A stretch of DNA of 64,000 bases from Aquabacterium soli (GTDB lineage: Bacteria; Pseudomonadota; Gammaproteobacteria; Burkholderiales; Burkholderiaceae_C). How positions within the stretch are numbered: the first letter of the stretch is position 1; every line of letters starts with the position of its first letter. A program made the position numbers and the translations under genes. The notes below the pieces were generated by a model. The model saw only the letters and a program-made list of their open reading frames with translations. It had not been told where the DNA came from and made no database searches. Shown one piece after another: positions 17,313 through 24,779 of this stretch. The stretch is from NCBI RefSeq assembly GCF_003933735.1, contig NZ_RSED01000007.1, positions 124,001 to 188,000 of the forward strand. The letters run 5' to 3'.

Positions 17313-18464
17313 ATGAAGGTGTTGCACATCATTTCCGGGTTGGCGCAGGGCGGGGCCGAAACGGTGCTTTGCCGTCTGGTGGAGTCCATGCCGGAGCAGG
17401 AGCATCTCGTGGCAGTGCTGTCGACGCTTGATCAGCTCGAAGGGCGTTTGCGCCAGGCCGGCGCACAGATCACTTACATCGACCTGCGAACGCCCTGGCG
17501 GCTGCCCTTGGGCCTGATCGAATTGTGGCGATTCATCCGGCGTACACGCCCGGACGTGGTGCAGACATGGATGTACCACGCCGATGTCGTGGGCGGTGTA
17601 TGTGCTCGGCTGGCAGGCGCTGCTCCGGTGTGCTGGGGGCTTCATCATGCATCGCCGAGTGCGCCAGATCTTGGGCTTACCGCGCGTCTGTCTGCCAAGC
17701 TGGGCAAGATGCTGTCAGGCTGGATACCTGCCAGCATCATCGCCTGCTCCAACACCACCAGTCGGTGCCATGCTGCGTTCGGCTACAGGCCTGCAGCCAT
17801 CCGGGTGATCTGCAACGGGTATGACACGGAAGTGTTCCGGCCCGATCCCTCCAGAGGCCGAAGCGTCCGTCGCCGCTTGCGGATCGATGATGGCGCGCGG
17901 TTGATCGGCATGGTGGCGCGCTTCCATCCAGCGAAAGACCACGCTAATCTTTTTCAAGCTTTGGCGCTCTTACGACAGCGTCGGCCCTCTGGCTGGCGCT
18001 GCTTGCTGGTAGGCGACGGCATGAACCATGCCCATCCGGACGTCGCCCGTCTGCTCGCATCCAGCCATCTGGCCGATGAGGTTGTACTGGCCGGTCCGCA
18101 GGCTGACATGCCGGCCATCATGAACGCGCTGGACGTGCTGGTTCTGTCGAGCGCCACAGAAGCTTTTCCCAATGTGCTCAATGAAGCCATGGCTTGCGGC
18201 GTACCATGCGTGAGCACCGATGTGGGTGACGCCTCGTTGATTGTGGGCGACACCGGGTGGACCGTTCCGGCCAAAAACCCGGCGGCTCTGGCTGATGCTC
18301 TGGCCACTGCATTGCAGGCCAGTGAGTCTGCTCCGGACTGGGAGCTGAGGTGCCAGGCTGCGAGGCAGCGAATCGTCGACAACTTCTCTGCGGCGGCGAT
18401 GGCGGAGGGCTATCGCCAATGCTGGATGTTAGCCTCGCACGGGCGTCTGGAGGTGGCCGGATGA
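17313..18464 (+). CDS. GT4 family glycosyltransferase
   Basis: This 383-residue GT-B enzyme has clear GT4 hallmarks. The N-terminal MKVLHIISGLAQGGAETVL carries the acceptor-side GGAE motif, VICNGYDTEVF marks the domain hinge, and the EX7E pair is in EAFPNVLNEAMACGVP. It is likely to add a hexose or uronic acid to the growing repeat unit in the cytoplasm. I chose ATG 17313 because the GT4 N-terminal strand starts exactly there. Longer in-frame starts lie inside the methyltransferase gene. The stop overlaps the next ATG as ATGA. Confidence 0.9.
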   Translation: MKVLHIISGLAQGGAETVLCRLVESMPEQEHLVAVLSTLDQLEGRLRQAGAQITYIDLRTPWRLPLGLIELWRFIRRTRPDVVQTWMYHADVVGGVCARLAGAAPVCWGLHHASPSAPDLGLTARLSAKLGKMLSGWIPASIIACSNTTSRCHAAFGYRPAAIRVICNGYDTEVFRPDPSRGRSVRRRLRIDDGARLIGMVARFHPAKDHANLFQALALLRQRRPSGWRCLLVGDGMNHAHPDVARLLASSHLADEVVLAGPQADMPAIMNALDVLVLSSATEAFPNVLNEAMACGVPCVSTDVGDASLIVGDTGWTVPAKNPAALADALATALQASESAPDWELRCQAARQRIVDNFSAAAMAEGYRQCWMLASHGRLEVAG

Positions 18465-19099
18465 GTCTGCAGGACAAACTCGACGAACTGGGGTGGCTCG
18501 GGTTCCTGCGCTGCTCATTTAGCCGGTTGAAGCTGCGCGCGCTGCGGCTGGTATTTCGATTCGATCCGTGGCATGCGGATGCGCCCTGTGCCTGCAGGCC
18601 CTACAAGCAGATCGTGGCAGACAGTATTGGCCAACTCGTTCCCCGGGGGGTGGTCGAGATCGGCTGTGGCCTTGGCGACATCGGGCATCTGCTGCGAGAG
18701 CGTGACGTGGCCTACATCGGCCTCGATGCAGAGGCAGCTGTGATCGCTGCTGGGCGGTACCTTCGCCGGGGCCTTGATCTGCGCCAAGGAAGCTTCGAAC
18801 ACTTGGGTGATGCCGGTGCAGACGCTAATGTGCTGCTGCTTCTGAACTGGCCTCACGGCTTGGCCTCCAGCGAGTTGGCCACCTTGGCCAACGGTGTGCC
18901 CGCCGGCTTTGACTACTTGGTTGTCGACTTGATTCGTCAGGACGCGCCGGCGCTGGGCTTCACGCATCGTCACACCGTCACGCAACTCAGGCAGGATGGG
19001 CTACAGGCTTCGCTGCTGACCCTGGTTGAAAGGATTGACCCAGTCCGTGACCTGGCGATATTGAAATATGAGCGCGCGCTACATCCTTCGCTTCGATGA
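18461..19099 (+). CDS. Small class I methyltransferase-like protein
   Basis: This 212-residue protein carries VVEIGCGLGDIGHLL, a good SAM motif I (about residues 68-82), followed by the acidic YIGLDAE strand. The downstream motifs (VLLLLNWPHGL and YLVVDLIRQ) are less standard, so the substrate is open. A Cys-containing segment precedes the core (DAPCACRPY). It starts at ATG 18461, overlapping the glycosyltransferase stop by four bases, and overlaps the deacetylase gene by 32 bases. It may be the second methyltransferase decorating the polysaccharide. Confidence 0.7.
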   Translation: MSLQDKLDELGWLGFLRCSFSRLKLRALRLVFRFDPWHADAPCACRPYKQIVADSIGQLVPRGVVEIGCGLGDIGHLLRERDVAYIGLDAEAAVIAAGRYLRRGLDLRQGSFEHLGDAGADANVLLLLNWPHGLASSELATLANGVPAGFDYLVVDLIRQDAPALGFTHRHTVTQLRQDGLQASLLTLVERIDPVRDLAILKYERALHPSLR

Positions 19100-19835
19100 C
19101 GTGGCACCAGGCATGGCCTGGAGCCGTTTCCTGCCGTTGAAGCAATTCATCGAGGAGCAGGGGGTCCGGTGCTTGCTGGGGGTGGTGCCTTGTTGCAGAG
19201 ATGCGTCGCTGTTTGTCGAGCCTGAGCGGGCCGATTTCTTCGACTTGGTCCGGCTATGGCAGTCCTTCGGCGACACAGTCGCACAGCACGGTGCTTTTCA
19301 CGTGTATGAAACGGCTCAAGCCGGAGTGCTGGGCATCAATTCCCGATCAGAGTTCTCGGGTTTGTCGTTAGAGCAGCAGTTGCGCAAGCTCGGCGAGGGA
19401 AAGGCCATTCTGCAGCGAGAGCAGGTCTGGCAGCCCTACTTCATGCCCCCGTCGCACTCGTTCGACCGCGACACTGTCCGGGCCCTCAAATCGACTGGGT
19501 TCGTGGCCATCACAGACGGCATGGGATTTTTCCCCTATGCCCTCGATGATTTCAGGCTTGTCCCTCAGTTGCTGAGCCGACCGCTGGCATTCCCCTTTGG
19601 CGTGATCACAATCTGTGTGCATGTCAACGCCATGTCGGACCATGAGGTCGAGCGACTCAGGCGATTCGTCACCAAGCATAGATCAAGCTTCGTTAGCTTC
19701 AAAGAGATCGTGCAGGAGCCGATCAACGATGGCCCCTCGCAGGCTTTCCTGCGATGGATCACCAGCCATGCCTTGAAAGCCGTGCGTGCCGGCCGTCGGG
19801 TTATGAGCAAGGATGTGCTGGGCCAAGTGGATTGA
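19068..19835 (+). CDS. DUF2334-type polysaccharide deacetylase
   Basis: This 255-residue protein belongs to the carbohydrate-esterase-4-like DUF2334 group. It begins with the metal-binding YILRFDDVAPG, where the two aspartates are expected ligands. It continues with DTVAQHGAFH (another candidate ligand histidine), MPPSHSFDRDT and GFVAITDGMG. These are the positions where deacetylases hold their metal and activate water. It could remove N-acetyl groups from polymer or precursor sugars. There is no signal peptide, so it would act in the cytoplasm unless exported otherwise. It ends the + strand run; the next genes are convergent on the - strand. Confidence 0.75.
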   Translation: MSARYILRFDDVAPGMAWSRFLPLKQFIEEQGVRCLLGVVPCCRDASLFVEPERADFFDLVRLWQSFGDTVAQHGAFHVYETAQAGVLGINSRSEFSGLSLEQQLRKLGEGKAILQREQVWQPYFMPPSHSFDRDTVRALKSTGFVAITDGMGFFPYALDDFRLVPQLLSRPLAFPFGVITICVHVNAMSDHEVERLRRFVTKHRSSFVSFKEIVQEPINDGPSQAFLRWITSHALKAVRAGRRVMSKDVLGQVD

Positions 19836-19841
19836 TTGCTC

Positions 19842-20981
19842 TCAGATGGACGAAGACATGGCGGATGCACGCGTGATCGCGTCCATGTAGGCTTCAACGA
19901 TCCGCGACTCCCCGAATTCCCTTTCCATCTTGAGTCGGCCTTCACGGCCCATCGCTGCGCGTGCCTCTTCGCTCATTTCAAGGATCTGTCGCATGCATCG
20001 GGCGAGATCGGTTGGATCTCGGGGGGCGCAGAGCAGCCCGCTGGTCCCCGCGGTCACAGCATCACGGCAGCCCACCGTGTCGCACGTGATGAGGGGCAAT
20101 CCCATGGCGGCGGCTTCCAGCAGGGATCGAGGTACGCCTTCTCGGTAGTAGGAGGGCAGTACCATGCAGTCTGCCTCGCACAGGGCCTGCCGCACATCGT
20201 CGCGGGGCCCGTCAAAGGTCACTGTGCCCTCGGTGACCCAGGTGTGCATCTCGCTCTCCGAGACGAAGGCAGGATGGTTCGGTTCAAGGAAGCCCACAAT
20301 GCGCCAGGACGCGTTTGGGAAATCGCTTCTGAGTAAGCGTGCGGCCGCAACGAAGTCGGCAACCCCCTTTTCTCGCAGCAGCCGAGCGACGAGAATGAAG
20401 GTCATCCCTCCACTGTGAGGCCGGCGATGCGGTGGACGGAACTTGTCCAGATCCACGCCGGACCCAGGTAGGCGGACGGTCTGGTGTTCGCTGGCCAGCC
20501 TCTTGTCCACGAACATCCGCCGGTCGTCTTCATTCTGGAAGAAGATGGTGTGGGATTTCGCGAAAGCGAATCTGAACAGACGGGATACCAGGGTCTTCAA
20601 CCAGCCTTCGCGCGTGAAGGCCATGCCCAGGCCTGCTACGTTGTTGATGACCGGTATGCCAAGCACCCGTGCCGCTAGCGAACCATAGATGTTGGGCTTG
20701 ATGGTGTAGCTCAGGATCACATCGGGTTGTTCCTTCCGAAGGATCAGGAGCAACCTGACGAGCAAGGTAATGTCGGCAATTGGATTGAGCCCGGTGGTCT
20801 GCATTGGCAGATTGGCATGGTCGCAGCCCAGGGTCTTTAGTCTGTCTGTGTGCGCATCGTGTGGTGACAGTGCGAGCACCTGATGGCCTCGCGCCTGGAT
20901 GGCATTCACGAGACCCGAGCGGAAGTTGACGATGTTCCAACTTGAGTTGAGGATGAGGGCAATCTTCAAAGGTCTGCTCAT
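19842..20981 (-). CDS. GT4 glycosyltransferase (PglA-like)
   Basis: This 379-residue GT4 enzyme opens with KIALILNSSWNIVNFRSGLV. It has FFQNEDDRRMF before the hinge and the nucleotide-sugar motif EGVPRSLLEAAAMGLP with the EX7E pair. The opening resembles PglA/WbpT-type enzymes that transfer a HexNAc to an undecaprenyl-linked sugar, so it may add the second sugar after the WecA-like enzyme. I chose ATG 20981. This gives an ATGA overlap with the polymerase gene upstream and places the N-terminal strand correctly. A further 26 residues are possible from the ATG at 21059 but lack homology character. Confidence 0.85.
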   Translation of the reverse strand: MSRPLKIALILNSSWNIVNFRSGLVNAIQARGHQVLALSPHDAHTDRLKTLGCDHANLPMQTTGLNPIADITLLVRLLLILRKEQPDVILSYTIKPNIYGSLAARVLGIPVINNVAGLGMAFTREGWLKTLVSRLFRFAFAKSHTIFFQNEDDRRMFVDKRLASEHQTVRLPGSGVDLDKFRPPHRRPHSGGMTFILVARLLREKGVADFVAAARLLRSDFPNASWRIVGFLEPNHPAFVSESEMHTWVTEGTVTFDGPRDDVRQALCEADCMVLPSYYREGVPRSLLEAAAMGLPLITCDTVGCRDAVTAGTSGLLCAPRDPTDLARCMRQILEMSEEARAAMGREGRLKMEREFGESRIVEAYMDAITRASAMSSSI

Positions 20982-22180
20982 GCCTTTCGTGAGTGCGGTA
21001 CCCGAGTCAGCTCCGAGGTTTGAAGCGGGGATCTGAGCTGTTGCCGGTCGAGTCTGCATAAGAGGTTGTGAAGCACGAGCGCATAAATGCAGAAGGCGAA
21101 CTCACGCATATTGCCGGAGTAGTACAGGTTGAGCGCCGTGATGATGAAGTAGTACTTGATACGTGGTGACCACAGCGGCTTGCACAACACGAAGATCAGA
21201 CCGTACAGGCACAGCGCGAAGACCGGGAAGATCAGCGCGTTCAACGGGGAAAGCTCCGTGGCCAGGCGGAATATGCCTGGCAGGGTTACCGCGAAGCCCG
21301 TGCCCTCCATGCCATCGATGCCGGGCGCAATGAACTGCGTGGCGAAAATATTGTCCAGGGGCCGGTAGTTCTCGTAGCCGATCATCGACTTAGGCAGGAA
21401 GGCGAGTAAAAATTCCTTGATGTAGAACAGGGCGTCGCCATCGATGAAGCCCAGGAAGTCGGGGACGATGGACGAGAAGTAGTCGAAGTTCTGAAACGCT
21501 GTGACGCGCGAGATCGCATATTCAGCCGTCACCAGAAAGTTCGATTCGAAGAGTACTCCCTCGCGTATGTAGTATTTGAGAAGGTAAAGATAGTTGTACG
21601 CCAAGATCATGATGCCGGCCGCCAGCACGATCTTCGGTGCGTTACGAGCGTTGACGACGCGAATGCGGCTGAGGACGAGGATGATCACCATCACCACCAC
21701 GATGGCGGACCAGCCTCTTAACATGATAAGCAGGCTACCCGTGGCCAGATTGACCAAGTAGTGCGTGTTGACGTTGCGCTCGCGATCAGCGAAATACACC
21801 AGTAGCAGCGGTGCCATTGGCAGCATGTTGACGAGGAAGCCCAGGGACTGCGCCGAAGTACCAGCAACACCGATGCCCGTGGTGAGGAAGATGAGCCAGT
21901 TGACACCGATGATCAGGGAGTAGGCGGCGTCCAGTCTGTCATGGTGAGTACGTGGGCGTGCGTGTGGTTCTCGCCGGCTTGCCATGAATGCGTACAGGCA
22001 CGCATAGCCTGCCAAAAGAACCGCTAGGTTGGTCCAAACGTCTTCTGGTTTGTCGACCGACTTGAACAGAACCGCGCTACCATAGAAGCCGTACTCCAGC
22101 ACCAGGTAGCAGGTGATGGTGTTCAGGGCTGCGAGCGTCAGCAGGTAGAGCGTTTCGATCCTGATCTGGAAGCGCGGCAT
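20978..22180 (-). CDS. Wzy-like O-antigen/capsule polymerase
   Basis: This 400-residue polytopic protein has about 10-11 hydrophobic segments and a large hydrophilic loop (about 205-290), rich in aromatic and acidic residues. That architecture is typical of Wzy polymerases, which join repeat units on the periplasmic face. Loop motifs include ISRVTAFQNFDYFSS and LPKSMIGYENYRPLDN. Wzy proteins share little sequence, so the call rests on topology, length and a position between a WecA-like transferase and a glycosyltransferase. Its ATG is at 22180 and its stop overlaps the next start. Confidence 0.75.
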   Translation of the reverse strand: MPRFQIRIETLYLLTLAALNTITCYLVLEYGFYGSAVLFKSVDKPEDVWTNLAVLLAGYACLYAFMASRREPHARPRTHHDRLDAAYSLIIGVNWLIFLTTGIGVAGTSAQSLGFLVNMLPMAPLLLVYFADRERNVNTHYLVNLATGSLLIMLRGWSAIVVVMVIILVLSRIRVVNARNAPKIVLAAGIMILAYNYLYLLKYYIREGVLFESNFLVTAEYAISRVTAFQNFDYFSSIVPDFLGFIDGDALFYIKEFLLAFLPKSMIGYENYRPLDNIFATQFIAPGIDGMEGTGFAVTLPGIFRLATELSPLNALIFPVFALCLYGLIFVLCKPLWSPRIKYYFIITALNLYYSGNMREFAFCIYALVLHNLLCRLDRQQLRSPLQTSELTRVPHSRKA

Positions 22181-22294
22181 CGATGGGACCTGTTGCGGCT
22201 ATGAGCGGGATGCTGGCATTTCGTTGGCGCATGCCGCAACGCGCAATTGACCAGCCCTTTTCAGCATTGTGATGGAACTTCAGCCCCGCAAGCC

Positions 22295-22314
22295 CGCCCG
22301 TTGCGGCACGGGCG
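22295..22314 (-). terminator. Short hairpin just after the WecA-like gene
   Basis: Arms CGCCCG (22295-22300) and CGGGCG (22309-22314) pair perfectly around an 8-base loop, directly beyond the stop of the transferase on the - strand. There is no T-run. It could be a weak terminator or attenuator between the transferase and polymerase genes. Confidence 0.3.
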
Positions 22315-23460
22315 TTATCCCAGAATGTTCTGCGGCTGCTTGCTGCTAGATCCTGCCAAGGGCGCGTAGATGAGTTGGTAGAGCAGCCCGAACGCCATCA
22401 CGCAAGGCATCATCAAGGCTGTGTCCAGGTAGCCCGACACTGCCACCGCCTGGCAGAGCAAGACCATCATCCAGATGCTGCTGCTGGTCATGGCGTGAAG
22501 CAGCCATGAGGGCGCCCATGCATGCTCGCGCAGCGTGGAGTAATGGTGCAGCACCAAATGGTGGATGTGAAGCATGTCCGGCATGCCGCTGTTGACGCGG
22601 TTGACCATGTGGCGCCGGTACATGGAGTAGCCCGTTTCCCAGACAGGGTAGATGCAGCACAGAAGGACTGCCCACGTGGATACGTCCGGGTTGCGCTTCA
22701 GCAGTAACACGGCGCACTCCGCCAGCCAGAAGCCCGCCAAATAGGCGCCTCCGTCTCCCAGGAAGATCTTACCGAACGGGTAATTAAGAGCCATGAAGCC
22801 CAGAAGGGCCGCGATGCCACCCAGGCAAAGGTGCAATACCAGAGAGTCACCCTGCATCCAGGCAATGCTCCCCAGGCCACCCAGCATGATCACCACGCTG
22901 CCCGACGCCAGGCCATTGACACCGTCAATGATGTTGATCGAATTGATCACCCCGCTCACTGCAAAGCATGTGAACAGCATGGCCAACATGCCGAAGTCCA
23001 TCAGCGTGTCCAATAATGGGGTGTCCACCTCAACCAATTGGGCATCCAGAAGATAGATGGTGGCCAGAGCAGATGCCATGGAGGCGGCCAGCCTCATGCG
23101 AACTGAAATCTGCTTGGTGAGGTCTTCCAACAGACCGGCGGCGAATGTTGGAGTGGCGCAGATCAGCAGCGTGGCCATCGAGAGACCGTCAGGGCTGTGG
23201 AGCGAGTAGGCCAATGCGGCGCCGATGGCCAGGCTCAAGGCGATGGCAATGCCCCCAACACGAGGGACCGGCTGCCGGTGGATTTTCTGGGCGCCCGTTG
23301 TGTCATGGTCCAGTGAAAACCTGCCGTGCCATTTCTGAGTCGCGATCAGGGCAGCACAAACCATGAAGCTGCTCCCTAGCGTGATGCCAAGTACAACTGC
23401 AAACGTGGCGTCGAGGAGTCTCAATTTACTGATCCCGTTTATTGTTGGGCGGTTGCGCAC
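22315..23460 (-). CDS. WecA/MraY-family undecaprenyl-phosphate sugar-1-phosphate transferase
   Basis: This is the predicted initiating enzyme. It moves a (HexNAc) 1-phosphate from a UDP-sugar to undecaprenyl phosphate at the inner membrane. The 381-residue polytopic protein shows the PNPT signatures. HRQPVPRVGG lies after the first membrane helix, GLLEDLTKQ matches the Asp motif, NIIDGVNGLASG is the core active-site loop, and NYPFGKIFLGDGGAYLAGF and HIHHLVLHH follow. The usual DD pair in the first Asp motif appears as ED here. No PHPT (WcaJ-like) priming enzyme is seen, so this is the only candidate initiator. The start is GTG at 23460; a TTG at 23424 is an alternative. Confidence 0.88.
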   Translation of the reverse strand: MRNRPTINGISKLRLLDATFAVVLGITLGSSFMVCAALIATQKWHGRFSLDHDTTGAQKIHRQPVPRVGGIAIALSLAIGAALAYSLHSPDGLSMATLLICATPTFAAGLLEDLTKQISVRMRLAASMASALATIYLLDAQLVEVDTPLLDTLMDFGMLAMLFTCFAVSGVINSINIIDGVNGLASGSVVIMLGGLGSIAWMQGDSLVLHLCLGGIAALLGFMALNYPFGKIFLGDGGAYLAGFWLAECAVLLLKRNPDVSTWAVLLCCIYPVWETGYSMYRRHMVNRVNSGMPDMLHIHHLVLHHYSTLREHAWAPSWLLHAMTSSSIWMMVLLCQAVAVSGYLDTALMMPCVMAFGLLYQLIYAPLAGSSSKQPQNILG

Positions 23461-23641
23461 ACTGATTTTAGGCGCTCGGCTCTATGTTGAAGCATGCTGC
23501 AAGGGGGTAAACCCACGAGACTCGAGGCTGATGGTGATCAATTCGAGTTATTGCACGCGCCCCATTCCTTGATAGGGCTATGCATCCTAGTGCTATCCCG
23601 GAGGGGGAGCAACTTCCTGGCGGCAACGGATGGTCATTTGC

Positions 23642-23670
23642 TTGATGCAGTTGTTGGGGTATGCCATACT
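23642..23670 (+). promoter_or_regulatory. Candidate sigma70 promoter for the gfcA-like gene
   Basis: A -35-like TTGATG (23642-23647) and a -10-like CATACT (23665-23670) are separated by 17 bases, each matching four of six consensus bases. The -10 lies 36 bases before the ATG at 23707. The surrounding 23461-23706 gap is AT-richer than its neighbours and also serves the divergent WecA-like gene. Confidence 0.35.
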
Positions 23671-23706
23671 GCCTCTTAATTTTTCACCAAGCAAAGCGGA
23701 GTTGCC

Positions 23707-24024
23707 ATGAAGAAAACTGCAATTGCAGCCGTCCTGGCTCTGTTGGGCTCCTCGGCCATGGCTCAAGGCGCTGCCCCGGCCGCTGGTAGCGCGCCTGTGG
23801 CCCCTACAGCGGGGGCGGTGCCTTCCGCAGGTGGGGCCGGCACCGCAGGCAGTGCTGGTGGCTTGGGCACTGGTGGTGTGGGTGTCACGGGCGCCACGAC
23901 CGGCGCACTCGGCGGCATCACCGCCGGCGCCGTGGTCGGTGGCGTGGTCGTTGTGGGTGCTGTGGCCGCCGTGGCCAACGACAGCAACGACGACGGCCCT
24001 TCCGGCACCACTGGCACCCGCTGA
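23707..24024 (+). CDS. Small secreted Gly/Ala/Val-rich protein, GfcA/YjbE-like
   Basis: This 105-residue protein has a clear signal peptide (MKKTAIAAVLALLGSSAMAQ, cleaved after AMA or AMAQ). A low-complexity Ala/Pro/Gly/Thr stretch follows, then a hydrophobic Gly/Val segment (about 68-90) and the tail ANDSNDDGPSGTTGTR. E. coli GfcA and YjbE, of about 80-100 residues, have the same plan: signal, Thr/Gly-rich region, hydrophobic Gly/Val patch, AND(S)-type acidic tail. They head the group 4 capsule and yjbEFGH operons. The two genes downstream here are gfcB- and gfcCD-like, which supports this strongly. Its biochemical role is unknown in the family. Confidence 0.7.
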   Translation: MKKTAIAAVLALLGSSAMAQGAAPAAGSAPVAPTAGAVPSAGGAGTAGSAGGLGTGGVGVTGATTGALGGITAGAVVGGVVVVGAVAAVANDSNDDGPSGTTGTR

Positions 24025-24089
24025 GCGGCCGTGCCGTCATCCAGTCCCGGCCCTGTCACTGGGGCCCGGTTGGTTGATGTCGCCTCGCC

Positions 24090-24779
24090 ATGAGCATGGC
24101 GAGGTGCTTGAACAAAGCCATCAGGGTTGCGTTATGGGCGGTATCAGGCACCAGCCTGTGTCTGATGACCGCTTGTTCGTCGTCTCAGTCGGCGGCGTTC
24201 ATGGCTTTGCGCAATGTCGCCAGGCCCAACGCCGCGATCGACAGCAGCCCCCTGAATCCCAAGCTCACCTATCTGCGTGTCACCGTCAACGATAAACCGT
24301 TGTTGATGGTGCTGGGCTATGTGGACAGATCCTCTTCGGAGTGGCCCGAGCAAGTCTGGTACAGCGCGAGCGGCGAAGTGCTGCGCCTTCGCGCAGGACG
24401 GCTGGCCGGGTTGGTGGGCACGCCTGTCGAATGGCGGTCCGTTCGTTGGCCTGCGGGCTTGCCCGCATGGGGTGCTGAGCCGGTATCGCCTGCGCCCTAC
24501 AAACGCTTGCTCGATGAGATGCCAGGTTATCGTTTGGGCGTGGAAGACACCTTGAGGCTTCAAGCCATCGCGCCGCCCGGCAGCACAGCATGGCGAGGCT
24601 CCGCATCGGCCGACGTGCGCTGGTACCAGGAGGTGCCCTCCAGCGGCAGCACCTCCGCGCGTTATGCCGTGCGGCAGACAGCTTCAGGCGCTGTACCGGT
24701 GTATGGCGAGCAGTGCCTGGCGGCAGATTTCTGCCTGACATGGCAATCCTGGCCTCCGCTACCCAAGACAACACCATGA
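24090..24779 (+). CDS. GfcB/YjbF-like outer-membrane lipoprotein
   Basis: This 229-residue lipoprotein has a signal with lipobox LMTAC (lipidated Cys about residue 29, followed by SSS, which predicts outer-membrane sorting). The body shows the YjbF pattern: a strand with PLLMVLGYVDRSSSEWPEQVWYS, then GEVLRLRAGRLAGLVGTP and RWPAGLPAW. A beta-rich C-terminus includes RWYQEVPSSGSTSARY and CLAADFCLTWQSW. The family is linked to group 4 capsule or exopolysaccharide secretion, with no known catalysis. It follows the GfcA-like gene by 65 bases and overlaps the next start as ATGA. Confidence 0.82.
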   Translation: MSMARCLNKAIRVALWAVSGTSLCLMTACSSSQSAAFMALRNVARPNAAIDSSPLNPKLTYLRVTVNDKPLLMVLGYVDRSSSEWPEQVWYSASGEVLRLRAGRLAGLVGTPVEWRSVRWPAGLPAWGAEPVSPAPYKRLLDEMPGYRLGVEDTLRLQAIAPPGSTAWRGSASADVRWYQEVPSSGSTSARYAVRQTASGAVPVYGEQCLAADFCLTWQSWPPLPKTTP

